Assembly (NCBI GenBank): GCA_020632655.1
Contig: JACKFD010000007.1
Location: 248,001 to 312,000, forward strand
Direction: 5' to 3'
DNA: 64,000 bases
Source: Spirochaetaceae bacterium
GTDB lineage: Bacteria > Myxococcota_A > UBA9160 > UBA4427
In this document: one piece after another, positions 25,549-34,751 of the stretch
Layout: the number at the start of each line of letters is the position of its first letter
How positions within the stretch are numbered: the first letter of the stretch is position 1
Program-made: the position numbers and the translations under genes
Notes under the pieces: model-generated
Database searches by the model: none
Seen by the model: only the letters and a program-made list of their open reading frames with translations
Told to the model about the DNA's origin: nothing

Positions 25549-25765
25549 CCTAGAAGGGTGATCCTGCGCGTGTCTGGTTCTGCCGCGCCACGCCTTCCCC
25601 CAAGGCTCCCCCTGTCAGCACGCCGGCCTGTCCGGATCCCGACGGCAAGCGTCCCCCGGCACACCCATCGAGGCAACCAGCGGCCCCTCCGCGCGCCGAC
25701 AGAAGCTGCGCACGCGATACGGTGACCGACCGGAGCGCCTGGCACGGCCTACAGAGGCGCCGCGC

Positions 25766-27616
25766 CTAGCACGCTCCCCGCAGCCGCTCCTCGAGCCCAT
25801 CGAGCTCCGCGCTGAGCCGCTCCGGCATGCGCGAGCCGAATCGCGCGTAGAACTCGCGGATCTTCGGGATCTCCTCGAGCCAGCCCTCGACGTTCACGCT
25901 CGTGAGCGTCTCGAGGGCGTCGGGCGCGATCGAGAGACCGTCGAGGTCGAGCTCGCCCGGAGCGGGCAGGATGCCGATCGGGGACTCGACGCCCGAGACC
26001 TTGCCGGCGCAGCGCTCGTGGATCCACTTGAGCACGCGCCCGTTCTCGCCGAAGCCCGGCCAGAGGAAGCGGCCGTCGTCACCCTTGCGGAACCAGTTCA
26101 CGTAGAAGACGCGCGGCAGCTCGGCGCCCTTGCGGCGACCGATCTCGAGCCAATGCGCCCAGTAGTCGGCCATGTTGTATCCGCAGAAGGGCAGCATGGC
26201 CATCGGATCGCGCCGCAGCTCGCCGACCTTGCCCGCCGCCGCCGCCGTCTTCTCGCTCGAGATGATCGAGCCGAGGAAGGTGCCGTGCGCCCAGTCGCGC
26301 GCCTCGTGCACGAGGGGCACGACCGAAGCGCGGCGGCCGCCGAAGAGGATCGCGCTGATCGGGACGCCGCGCGGATCCTCCCACTCGTCGGCGATCACGG
26401 GACATTGGCTCGCGGGCGCCGTGAAGCGTGCGTTCGGATGGGCCGCGGGGGTCTTGCTGCCGGGCGCCCAGTCGTTGCCACGCCAGTCGACGAGATGCGC
26501 GGGGGCCTCGCCCATCTCCTCCCACCAGACGTCGCCGTCGTCCGTGCGGGCCACGTTCGTGAAGATGCAGTTCGCGTCGAGGCCCTTCATCGCGTTCGGG
26601 TTCGACTTGCGGCTCGTGCCGGGCGCCACGCCGAAGAAGCCCGCCTCGGGGTTGATCGCGTAGAGCCGGCCGTCGTCGCCGAACTTCATCCAGCAGATGT
26701 CGTCGCCGACGGTCTCGATCGTCCAGCCGTCGAGGGTCGGCTTCATCATGGCGAGGTTCGTCTTGCCGCAGGCGCTCGGGAAGGCTGCCGCCACGTACTT
26801 CGCCTCACCACCCGGCGAGGTCAGCTTCAGGATCAGCATGTGCTCCGCGAGCCAGCCCTCGTCTCGCGCCATCGCCGACGCGATGCGGAGCGCGAAGCAT
26901 TTCTTGCCGAGCAGCGCGTTGCCGCCGTAGCCCGAGCCGTAGCTCCAGATCTCGCGGCGCTCGGGGAAATGCACGATGTACTTGTTCTCGTCGTCGCAGG
27001 GCCAGGCGACGTCGGCCTCGCCCGGCTCGAGCGGATGACCGACCGAGTGCAGGCAGGGGACGAAGCGACCGTCCGTGCCGAGCACGTCGAGTACGGGCGC
27101 ACCCATGCGCGTCATGGTGCGCATGCTCGCGACGACGTAGGGGCTGTCGGAGATCTGCACGCCGATATGCGCGATCGGCGAGCCGAGGGGTCCCATGCTG
27201 AAGGGGATCACGTACATCGTCCGGCCGCGCATGCAGCCCCGGAAGAGGTCGACGAGGGTCGCGCGCATCTCCGCCGGATCGCACCAGTTGTTGGTCGGCC
27301 CGGCGTCCTCCTCCTTCTCGCTGCAGATGAAGGTGCGGTCCTCGACGCGCGCGACGTCCGCCGGGTCGGAGCGGACGAGGTAGCTGTTCGGGCGCTTGCT
27401 CTCGTCGAGGCGCTCGGCCGTCCCGGTCGCGAGCATCAGCTCGAACATCCGGTCGTACTCGGCCTCGGAGCCGTCGCACCAATGGATCTGCGAGGGCTCG
27501 GTCAGCCGGGCGATCTCGTCGACCCAGGCGACGAGGCGGCGATGCTGCGTTGGGGCGGGGGCGGCGACCGGAGTGGCGGCCGGGTGGGCCTTGGAGGCGG
27601 ACGCGTCAGCGGGCAT
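25766..27616 (-). CDS. pckG: Phosphoenolpyruvate carboxykinase (GTP)
   Basis: This 616-residue cytosolic enzyme converts oxaloacetate and GTP to PEP and CO2 (gluconeogenesis). The family signatures are complete: the P-loop AAFPSACGKTNLAMM, the PEP-binding RGCMRGRTMYVIPFSMGP, the nucleotide-binding ISAILFGGRRASVVPLV, and FWPGFGENGRVLKWI near the end. The length is standard for the GTP class (about 600), which in bacteria is common in Actinobacteria and some deltaproteobacterial lineages. The first 25 residues (Ala/Pro-rich) look like a non-conserved extension, but the ATG at 27616 has a good GGGAG site. It lies 138 bp downstream of the DUF3482 gene on the same strand, probably as a separate unit. 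Confidence 0.95.
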   Translation of the reverse strand: MPADASASKAHPAATPVAAPAPTQHRRLVAWVDEIARLTEPSQIHWCDGSEAEYDRMFELMLATGTAERLDESKRPNSYLVRSDPADVARVEDRTFICSEKEEDAGPTNNWCDPAEMRATLVDLFRGCMRGRTMYVIPFSMGPLGSPIAHIGVQISDSPYVVASMRTMTRMGAPVLDVLGTDGRFVPCLHSVGHPLEPGEADVAWPCDDENKYIVHFPERREIWSYGSGYGGNALLGKKCFALRIASAMARDEGWLAEHMLILKLTSPGGEAKYVAAAFPSACGKTNLAMMKPTLDGWTIETVGDDICWMKFGDDGRLYAINPEAGFFGVAPGTSRKSNPNAMKGLDANCIFTNVARTDDGDVWWEEMGEAPAHLVDWRGNDWAPGSKTPAAHPNARFTAPASQCPVIADEWEDPRGVPISAILFGGRRASVVPLVHEARDWAHGTFLGSIISSEKTAAAAGKVGELRRDPMAMLPFCGYNMADYWAHWLEIGRRKGAELPRVFYVNWFRKGDDGRFLWPGFGENGRVLKWIHERCAGKVSGVESPIGILPAPGELDLDGLSIAPDALETLTSVNVEGWLEEIPKIREFYARFGSRMPERLSAELDGLEERLRGAC

Positions 27617-27753
27617 TCGGGTCTCCCGGGGTCATTCGGGCCCGCGGGTGGGCCCGGCGAGATCGGAACCATATCGCGATCGGCCGCCCCCTCGCCCGCC
27701 CGAAGCACGACCAGTCGGTCATATCTGGGAGTGCCCCGACCGGCACAGGGGGG

Positions 27754-29187
27754 TTACGCCCTTTCGATCGGCCGCCCCTCGTCGGCCTCGAGGATTGCGG
27801 CTGCGCTGCCGGCCAGCGACGCGACGCCCTCGGCCCGGGCCGCCGCCGGCAGGCCCGGCCGGCGAAGCGTGGCGAAGAGCCGCGCCAGCTCATTTCGCTC
27901 TTTCGAATCGAGGGGTTGGCGCGCCGCCCGCTCCGCGTCGAGGTCGATCGCGTCGCGCATGGCGTGGGTCCTTCGAGCCAGCAGGCCGCAGTGGTAGCGG
28001 GCCCGCCCGAAGAGGACGAAGCCGAAGTTCGGGTTGCGCGACGGGCCGTAGCGGGCGAGACGCCCCCCGAGTGGGCGGTCGATGACCCGGAGTTCAGCGA
28101 GCCGCCCCGCTCCGAGCCAACCGAGCACGCCCCCCACGGCCGCACCGATGGCGACCCCGGCGAGCAGCGACGCGCCCCCGAGCGCCACGTCGATCGCACC
28201 CCCCGCCGCCGCCCCCCCCGCCGCCCCCGCGCTCACGAGATCCCGACGCCGCAGCCCGAAGCGCAGCCAGGTGCCCTCCGAGAAGAGGTCCTCCTCGATC
28301 ACCTCGAGCTCCGCCGCCCGCGCCTCGAGGTCGTGGTAGTCGTAGACGGCCTGCACGCGACGCCGATGCGCGCGCTCGAGGCGCACGAGCTCGCGCTTGT
28401 ACTCGACCTCGAGCTCGGCGGCATGCCGCGACGGATCCTCGTCGGGCTCGAGGCGGCGCTCGACGACGAGACCGAGGGCATCCGCCAGGAGCGCCGCGAT
28501 CTCGTGGGAGGCGCGTCGACGGCGGGATGCGCGCAGTGCATCGAGCGCGGCGACCGCCGCCTCGATCGGCTCCCGCCAATCCGCCTCGAGCTCGGCGAAG
28601 GCGAGCAGCAGCCGACGCCGCGTCTCGAAGTCCGCATGCAGGGCGTCGACGACCCGCACCACGCGGAAGAACTGCCCGAGCCCCGCCTTCCACGCCTCGA
28701 CGTGTTCGTTCGAGCCGATCGGATTGACGATCGCCATGCTGGGCCGGCCGGTCCAGCGCAGCACCTCCATCTCGGCCTCGTACTCCGGTCCGTAGGGCAC
28801 CCCGCCGTCGACCACGTAGAGGATGCCCGCACCCTCGACGAGCGGGCGCAGCAGCTCGACCTCGTCCGGAAAGCGCGCCGCGCACTCGCGGTCGGCGACG
28901 AGCTCGGCGACCAGCGCGGGCCGATCCGCCGCCGTCGCGGAGCGCTCCTCGGCGCGCCGCACGAGCCAGGCGAGCACCTGGCGCGCGCGCTGGAAGCCCG
29001 GCGTATCGACGAGCGTGTAGAGGAGCCGTCCGTCGGCGCGCATCGGATACTCGCGCGCGTGTCGCGTCGTGCCCGGCGTCGCGCCGATCGCGACCGAGTC
29101 GTCCTCGGCGAGGGTCGCGACGAGGCTCGACTTGCCCTTGTTCGGATGGCCCACGACGGCGAGCCGCGGCGCGACGTCGACGCTCAT
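27754..29187 (-). CDS. GTPase of the DUF3482 family
   Basis: The protein has 477 residues. The N-terminal Era/TrmE-type G domain has VVGHPNKGKSSLVATL (G1), GATPGTTRHAR (G2), LVDTPGFQRAR (G3), and a weak NKxD equivalent at SMAIVNPIGSNEH (Asn-Pro-Ile-Gly), so guanine specificity may be altered. The C-terminal DUF3482 part has a Gly/Ala-rich pair of hydrophobic helices (about 325-375: GGAAAGGAIDVALGGASLLAG and following), suggesting membrane insertion. Its ATG overlaps the stop of the DUF2868 gene (ATGA). The DUF2868-DUF3482 pair is conserved as neighbours in many Proteobacteria without a known function. Here it forms the tail of the cytochrome operon, which could mean a role in envelope assembly of that system. 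Confidence 0.85.
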   Translation of the reverse strand: MSVDVAPRLAVVGHPNKGKSSLVATLAEDDSVAIGATPGTTRHAREYPMRADGRLLYTLVDTPGFQRARQVLAWLVRRAEERSATAADRPALVAELVADRECAARFPDEVELLRPLVEGAGILYVVDGGVPYGPEYEAEMEVLRWTGRPSMAIVNPIGSNEHVEAWKAGLGQFFRVVRVVDALHADFETRRRLLLAFAELEADWREPIEAAVAALDALRASRRRRASHEIAALLADALGLVVERRLEPDEDPSRHAAELEVEYKRELVRLERAHRRRVQAVYDYHDLEARAAELEVIEEDLFSEGTWLRFGLRRRDLVSAGAAGGAAAGGAIDVALGGASLLAGVAIGAAVGGVLGWLGAGRLAELRVIDRPLGGRLARYGPSRNPNFGFVLFGRARYHCGLLARRTHAMRDAIDLDAERAARQPLDSKERNELARLFATLRRPGLPAAARAEGVASLAGSAAAILEADEGRPIERA

Positions 29188-30842
29188 CGCTCGGCGCCCT
29201 CGCTCGGCGGGTCGGCATCACCGCTCGGCCGCTGGGCATCGCCGCTCGACGGGTCGTCTCCCTCGCGTGTCGGATCGCCACCCCCGCCCTTGATGCGCGC
29301 GACGCGTAGCCACGGATCGCCGAGCTCGGTCAGGCGCCGACGCCAGGCCTCGTGATCCCGCGCCCGGCCGTCGACGAGCAACACACCGATCGGCCGCTCG
29401 CGCCCGACCGCCTCGCGAAGCGCGCCCAGGAAGTCGAGCTGATCGAGCAGCGCCGGCTCCCAGGCGCGCACGGCGACGAGCAGGGCCCCCCGAGCCGCCG
29501 CCGCCGCCCGGATCGCGCGCGCATCTTCGTCGATCGAAGCGCGCCCGCCCGCCTCGAACGGCACGATCGCGTCGACGCCCAGCCGACCCGCGATCGTCGC
29601 CGTGTCCGACACCTCGGCCCAGCGGACGACGAAGGGCGGCGCCCCGACGTCTCTCGCCTCCGCCACGAGCCGCGCCAAGTCGACCTCGGGCGCGAGGCCC
29701 GGCGCCGAGCGCCCGATCTCACCCTCGGCCTCCGCCGCCCGCGTCTCGACCCGCGGCGTCGTCATGCGTTCCACGAGCCGGTCGACCCCGGGCGTGAGCC
29801 GCATGGCTCGCGCGGTCTCGCGCGCGAGCCAGCCCGACGTCGCGACCAGCAGGACACAGCGCGGCAGCAGCCCATAGCCCGCGATCGCCATGACGAGGAA
29901 GGGCCACCAGCCGCCGTAGACGATCGGGTCGATGAGATGCGTGTGGGGATCGGCGGCGGCGACGCGGAAGTGGCGCGTGGTCTCGACGAGCTCGAGGGTC
30001 GGCGCGGCGTCGGGCCAGAGCCGGGCCCAGGGTGCGGCAAGGGTCGCGACGAGGCGATGCACCGTGCGGGCATCGACGTCGAGGGTCGTGCTCCAGCCGA
30101 AGGCGAGGTCGGTGAAGACGACGAAGGCGAGGGTCGCGACGAGGGCGCCGAGCGCGAAGCCGAGTCCGATCCGCTGGGAGAGGGCGGCGAGGAGGAGTCG
30201 CTGGACGCGGCCGTAGAGGCGGCCATGCGCCGTCATGCGGCCGAGCAGGACCTCGACGTCGGCGCGGGTCGACGGGCCGACGAGGCGCAGGGCGAGTCGT
30301 CCGAGCGCGCGTTCGCGCAGCCAGACACCGACCGGGGTCGCGCCCGTCCGACCGGCCGTCGAACGGGATCCGACGACGAGGGAGGCGACGAGACCGACCG
30401 CGCTCGCGACCAGCATGCCGAAGGGCACGACCACGAGCAGGCCGAGGCAGAGCACGACGTTGATCCGGCCTTCGTGCACCTCGATCTGGAGCAGCGCGGC
30501 AGCGGCGCCCCAGCCGAGGAAGACGCCGAGCGCGAGGAAGAGCCAGCCGAGCAGCGCCAGGGCGCGCCGCACGCGCTCGATGCGCGCGCGCACGGACTCG
30601 CTCGGCGCCTCCGCGAGCCAGGCCCGGAGGAGCGTGAGACCGCGCGCCGGGCCCGCGCGCACGCCGATCTCCCGATCGAGCCGCCGGCGTTCGCCCGCAT
30701 CGAGGCGCTCGCGCTCGTCGAGGGCCAGGACGAGCGCGACCAGCTCCCAGGCCGCAGCGCGTCCCTCACGGCGGACGCCTCCGCTCGGCGCGCGACCGGC
30801 GCCGTGGGGCGCGCCCGCCTCCGTCAGTCCTGGACCGTCCAC
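29184..30842 (-). CDS. DUF2868 family membrane protein
   Basis: The protein has about 552 residues. A helical N-terminus leads to four transmembrane helices: LALLGWLFLALGVFLGWG and VVLCLGLLVVVPFGMLVASA (about residues 95-150), then GFALGALVATLAFVVFTDLAFGW in part, and WPFLVMAIAGYGLLPRCVLLV. A soluble C-terminal domain of about 220 residues ends in an acidic Ser/Pro tail. There is no ATG; the best start is GTG 30842, preceded by GAGG, which overlaps the last 19 bp of the decaheme cytochrome gene. It is always paired with a DUF3482 GTPase in the genomes I know of. The function is unknown. Confidence 0.8.
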   Translation of the reverse strand: MDGPGLTEAGAPHGAGRAPSGGVRREGRAAAWELVALVLALDERERLDAGERRRLDREIGVRAGPARGLTLLRAWLAEAPSESVRARIERVRRALALLGWLFLALGVFLGWGAAAALLQIEVHEGRINVVLCLGLLVVVPFGMLVASAVGLVASLVVGSRSTAGRTGATPVGVWLRERALGRLALRLVGPSTRADVEVLLGRMTAHGRLYGRVQRLLLAALSQRIGLGFALGALVATLAFVVFTDLAFGWSTTLDVDARTVHRLVATLAAPWARLWPDAAPTLELVETTRHFRVAAADPHTHLIDPIVYGGWWPFLVMAIAGYGLLPRCVLLVATSGWLARETARAMRLTPGVDRLVERMTTPRVETRAAEAEGEIGRSAPGLAPEVDLARLVAEARDVGAPPFVVRWAEVSDTATIAGRLGVDAIVPFEAGGRASIDEDARAIRAAAAARGALLVAVRAWEPALLDQLDFLGALREAVGRERPIGVLLVDGRARDHEAWRRRLTELGDPWLRVARIKGGGGDPTREGDDPSSGDAQRPSGDADPPSEGAER

Positions 30843-33800
30843 ACGCGACCCTCGGCCGTGAGATAGAGCCGACGCATCTCTTCGAGGTTGAAGGGGCGCG
30901 AGCCGAGGCGGCCGAGCACGGCGATCTGATGGCCGGTCTCGTCGACCGCCCGATCGCGCTCGAGCGGCCGCGAGACCGCGAGCGCCGGGTCCGCCGTCTT
31001 GCGCCAGGCGATCAGCTTCGGGTTCGGCACGGGGCTGAAGCCGTAGAACTTCGGATTCAGCTCGGGCGAGGTCAGCTGGATCACCTTGAGCCCGTTCCGG
31101 CCGTCGGCGACGTAGGCGTAGAGCGAGGCGTTCGTCGTGGCGAGCGCGACGTCCCGCGCATCGTTCAGCTTCCCGTCCGCCGTGTAGCGCAGGTGCACGC
31201 GCGGCTTCTCGGGCTGCTCCACGTCGACGATCACGAGGCCCTCGGAGCCCGCGGCGACGTAGGCGTAGGTGCGCGAGACGAAGACCCGATTCGCGTCGGC
31301 GAGCGGCACGACCGCCCCCGGCACGACCCGCGGCCGCTCCGGCAGCGTCACGTCCACGACCTTGAGTCCATCCTCGTCGACCACGAAGAGGTAGCGGAAC
31401 TGCACCATCGACCCGCGCGGGTGCTTCATGGGAATCGTCGCCCGCACCTTCGGCTCGAGCGGCCGATCGAGGTCGACGATCACGACCGCCGACTCCGTCG
31501 ACACGTAGAGCAGATGACCCGCGAAGGTCGCGTAGTTCGCCCCGTCGAGGATCCCGCCCGGGTTCCAGGTGATCGCCCGCTCGAAGAAGTTGTTGCGCGG
31601 CTCGAAGTCCGCGAGGGTCTCGACGTTCACGAGGATGAGGCCCTCCTCCGAGTCCGTGACCGCCGCGTAGCTGTAGATCGGATGCATCGGCTGCTCGAGG
31701 TTCACCTCGCGCGAGAGCTCCGTCCGGTTGCGCTCCGGACGCAGCAGCTGCGTCGTGGGCAAGGCGACGCAGGTCGCATTCTCCGACTTGATCCGCGTGT
31801 CCTGACCGAGCGGCGACCAGGGCGCCGTCACGAAGCGCTCGGAGAAGCCCTTCGTGCCGATCGCCGAGACGTCGAAGGCCTGCATGCCCTCCTCGCCCTC
31901 GGCCGCGTAGAGGTACTCGCCGCGCAGCTGCAGACAGTTCACTTCGCCTGCGTGGTGCGTGTACTCCCCGTCGTAGAGCGCGTCCCGGATGCCCGTCCAG
32001 GCGGGCAGCTTGCGCGACAGCGTCTGCCGCAGGCTCTTGATCCAGCCCGCGTCCATGTCCTGGTAGCCCGGCGTCTGCATCGTGAGCTCGCGCCCGCGGT
32101 CGAGATGCTCCTGGTAGTAGTCGGGATAGGCGTACTCGTGCAGGTAGCTGCCGATCACGGCCTGCGGCTCGTCCCACTCCGTCACCTGGATCGCCGCGAC
32201 CTCGTGCTCCGTGCCGACCCAGGCGTTGAAACCCATGAAGTTCACGAAGTTGGTCCCGAGCAGGAGCAGCTGGGCCATGATCGCGTTGTTGTCGTTCGCC
32301 TCGGAGACGTGGCAATCCGAGCAGGTCTTGGTCTCCGTCTTGCGCACCGTGTGGGGGAAGTGGGGCGCGAAGGCCTGGGCGCTGTAGCCGCCGGAGGAGA
32401 CCGGCTGCTGCTGGATGTAGACGCGGTTGCGGTTGATGTCGGTCGAGGAGAGGACGAGGGCGGAGCTCGAGCGGATGGGCGCGATGATCCCGTCCTTGAC
32501 CGTGCCGTGCTTGCCGAGCTGGAAGATCTGGTCGCGGGCGACCTGCGGGTTGTAGGTGGCGAGGTTGCGGGCAGTCTTGCCCTCGTAGTGATGGGTCTCG
32601 GTCTTCCAGTTGGCCTGGATCGTGAGGTGGCAGCCGCCGCAGGACGTGACCCAGGAGCTGTGGCAGGAGAAGCAGGCGATGTCGTCGTCGCCGTGGGCGC
32701 GGTCCTGCTTGGCGACGTTGCGACCCCAGCTCTGGCTCGTGCCCTTCGACATCATCTTCGCGCGGGCGGCCTTCGGGTTGTAGGCGGGGTTGCCCGGCGT
32801 GACCGTGTCCTTGACCTGGGTGACCTCGAACTCCTCGTGCGGCGGGAGGAGCAGGCGCTGGTAGAGCTTGCCGCCGCGCCACTCGAAGCGGTTGCGGTTG
32901 TCGGCGTTCTTGAGTCGTGAGAGGTCTCGGCCCTCGCGCGGCGAGGCGGGGCCCGAGGTCTTGAGCGTGGCGTAGGCGTCGGCCGTGCCGTGGCAGTCGC
33001 GGCAGCGGATGTTCACCTCGGCCGCGACCTCGCCGTGCAGCTCGCCGTTGCCGTGGGCGTCGTCGGCGAAGTGGCAGTCCGCGCACTGCATGCCGATCTC
33101 GGCGTGGATGTCGCGCATGTGGACCGCGCGCTCGAACTTCTCCTTCGTCGGGAGGTCGTCGGGCACGGGGTTCCCGCTCGCGTCGAGGAGCGTGCCGTCC
33201 CGCGAGCGCTTGAAGATCGCCCGGAAGTTCCAGCCGTGGCCGTGGTAGTCACCGAACTGCGTGTCCTTGGCCTTCGGGTTCACGTCCTTCCAGACCTCGG
33301 CCAGGAACTCGACGTCGGCCCACTTGCCCTTGTAGGACGCCTCCTCGGGATTGCGCTCGATCACCTCGAGGATCTCGTCCATCTTCGGGTACTGCTGCTT
33401 CTCGGGCCACATGAGCGGCGCGTCGGACTCGTAGTCCCACATCGTGTATCCGAGATACGAATTCAGGAACATGTTCGGCTGGTGCATGTGGCAGTTCATG
33501 CACTGCGAGGTCGGGATCGCGCGGCTGAAGGCGTGCTTGATCGGGTGGCCCCACTCCTTCTCGCCCTTCGCGTTGCGCAGCTCCGCGATCGTCGGATCCT
33601 CGGTCGCGGTCTGGCCGCGGTTGCCGTACTTCGAGTACGAGCCCGAGCTGTACCACTCGCGGTCGTTCGCGTAGACGACGTGGCAGGCCGCACAGCCCGA
33701 GGAGCGGAAGTCGCCGGGCTGGTCCTTCGTGCCCATGAACCACATGTTCGGATCGTTGAGGCGCGTCTTGTGCACGTTCAGCACGGGGATCGAGACGCGA

Positions 33801-34660
33801 TTGCCCGTGCCCGGTCCGCGGAAGGAGGCGCGCACGTCGGGCTTGCCCGGCTCCTCCTCGGGATTCGGGAGACCCGTCTCGGGGAAGAAGCTGTTGATGT
33901 TGCGGCCGCCGCGCTCGAAGATCCGGAAGATGTCCGCCGGCGGGACGGTCTCCCAGGCCGGCAGCGGCACGGCCATCGACATCACGCCCATGTCCGACTG
34001 CGCCCGCGTGACCTCGAAGCGCGCCTGGATCGCCGCCGGCAGTCCCTCTCGCGTATAGGCCTCGCCGAGGATGTAGCGCTTGAAGGGCACGATGCCGTTG
34101 TTGTAGGAGGCGCCGCCCCAGAGCATCGCGCCGGTCGCCATGATCGAGCGCTTCGCCTTCTCGACGATCGTCGCATGGCAGGCGCCGCAGGCCTCCTCGG
34201 CGACGCGGTAGTCCGAGGGATTCACGAAGCGGACGTACTCGGGGCTCTCCTTGTTGAGGAGCGTGTAGGTGCGCTGCTCGTTGTGCCGCGCCTCCCAGGT
34301 CTCGGGCAGCGTCGGCTGGACGTGCGCCCGGGTCTGCGCGTCGCGATACGCGTCCGAGCCCTTCGCCGCACCCTCGGCCAGCCGGATCGTCGCGTCTCCG
34401 CCATGGCAGTCCGTGCAGCCGAGCACGACCGAGCGCTGCGGATGCATCGTCGCCTCGTCGGTCTTGACGTGGCAGGACTGACAGCCCGCGCTCTTGAGCG
34501 CCGCCTCGGCGTCGCTCTGGTCCGCCGGTGCGGCCGGGTAGTCGGGGTACTCGACGTGGCGCGGATGCTCGCCCTCGGACGCGATCGACACGCCGCCGAT
34601 CGCCAGCGCCGCGACGATGATCGCGATCAGGAGCGCCTGGATCTTGCTAGCGGCAGTCAT
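30824..34660 (-). CDS. Decaheme c-type cytochrome with C-terminal LVIVD repeats
   Basis: This is a 1278-residue exported protein. An N-terminal signal or anchor helix (ALLIAIIVAALAIGGVSIA) is followed by ten CXXCH sites over about residues 60-780, in order CQSCH, CTDCH, CGACH, CAACH, CMNCH, CADCH, CRDCH, CFSCH, CGGCH and CSDCH. From about 890 to 1210 come five LVIVD-type beta-propeller repeats, for example EGLVIVDVEQPEKPRV and DGLKVVDVTLPERPRV. LVIVD repeats are typical of surface proteins, so the protein could face outward beyond the barrel encoded just upstream. The two tail genes (DUF2868/DUF3482) overlap its end. Electron partner and terminal substrate are unknown. Confidence 0.9.
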   Translation of the reverse strand: MTAASKIQALLIAIIVAALAIGGVSIASEGEHPRHVEYPDYPAAPADQSDAEAALKSAGCQSCHVKTDEATMHPQRSVVLGCTDCHGGDATIRLAEGAAKGSDAYRDAQTRAHVQPTLPETWEARHNEQRTYTLLNKESPEYVRFVNPSDYRVAEEACGACHATIVEKAKRSIMATGAMLWGGASYNNGIVPFKRYILGEAYTREGLPAAIQARFEVTRAQSDMGVMSMAVPLPAWETVPPADIFRIFERGGRNINSFFPETGLPNPEEEPGKPDVRASFRGPGTGNRVSIPVLNVHKTRLNDPNMWFMGTKDQPGDFRSSGCAACHVVYANDREWYSSGSYSKYGNRGQTATEDPTIAELRNAKGEKEWGHPIKHAFSRAIPTSQCMNCHMHQPNMFLNSYLGYTMWDYESDAPLMWPEKQQYPKMDEILEVIERNPEEASYKGKWADVEFLAEVWKDVNPKAKDTQFGDYHGHGWNFRAIFKRSRDGTLLDASGNPVPDDLPTKEKFERAVHMRDIHAEIGMQCADCHFADDAHGNGELHGEVAAEVNIRCRDCHGTADAYATLKTSGPASPREGRDLSRLKNADNRNRFEWRGGKLYQRLLLPPHEEFEVTQVKDTVTPGNPAYNPKAARAKMMSKGTSQSWGRNVAKQDRAHGDDDIACFSCHSSWVTSCGGCHLTIQANWKTETHHYEGKTARNLATYNPQVARDQIFQLGKHGTVKDGIIAPIRSSSALVLSSTDINRNRVYIQQQPVSSGGYSAQAFAPHFPHTVRKTETKTCSDCHVSEANDNNAIMAQLLLLGTNFVNFMGFNAWVGTEHEVAAIQVTEWDEPQAVIGSYLHEYAYPDYYQEHLDRGRELTMQTPGYQDMDAGWIKSLRQTLSRKLPAWTGIRDALYDGEYTHHAGEVNCLQLRGEYLYAAEGEEGMQAFDVSAIGTKGFSERFVTAPWSPLGQDTRIKSENATCVALPTTQLLRPERNRTELSREVNLEQPMHPIYSYAAVTDSEEGLILVNVETLADFEPRNNFFERAITWNPGGILDGANYATFAGHLLYVSTESAVVIVDLDRPLEPKVRATIPMKHPRGSMVQFRYLFVVDEDGLKVVDVTLPERPRVVPGAVVPLADANRVFVSRTYAYVAAGSEGLVIVDVEQPEKPRVHLRYTADGKLNDARDVALATTNASLYAYVADGRNGLKVIQLTSPELNPKFYGFSPVPNPKLIAWRKTADPALAVSRPLERDRAVDETGHQIAVLGRLGSRPFNLEEMRRLYLTAEGRVWTVQD

Positions 34661-34751
34661 GCTCGGGGCCTCGGCTGGGTCATGGTCGGGGTCGTCTTCG
34701 TTCGGTCCGGGTCGATCGTAGGCGTCGGGCGGAGACGGACTCGCCGTCGCG

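Noticed and set aside
25105..25725. Plus-strand 206-codon frame opposite the small membrane protein
   Set aside because: Disordered Arg/Pro/Ser product without helices; the minus-strand alternative has clear hydrophobic helices.
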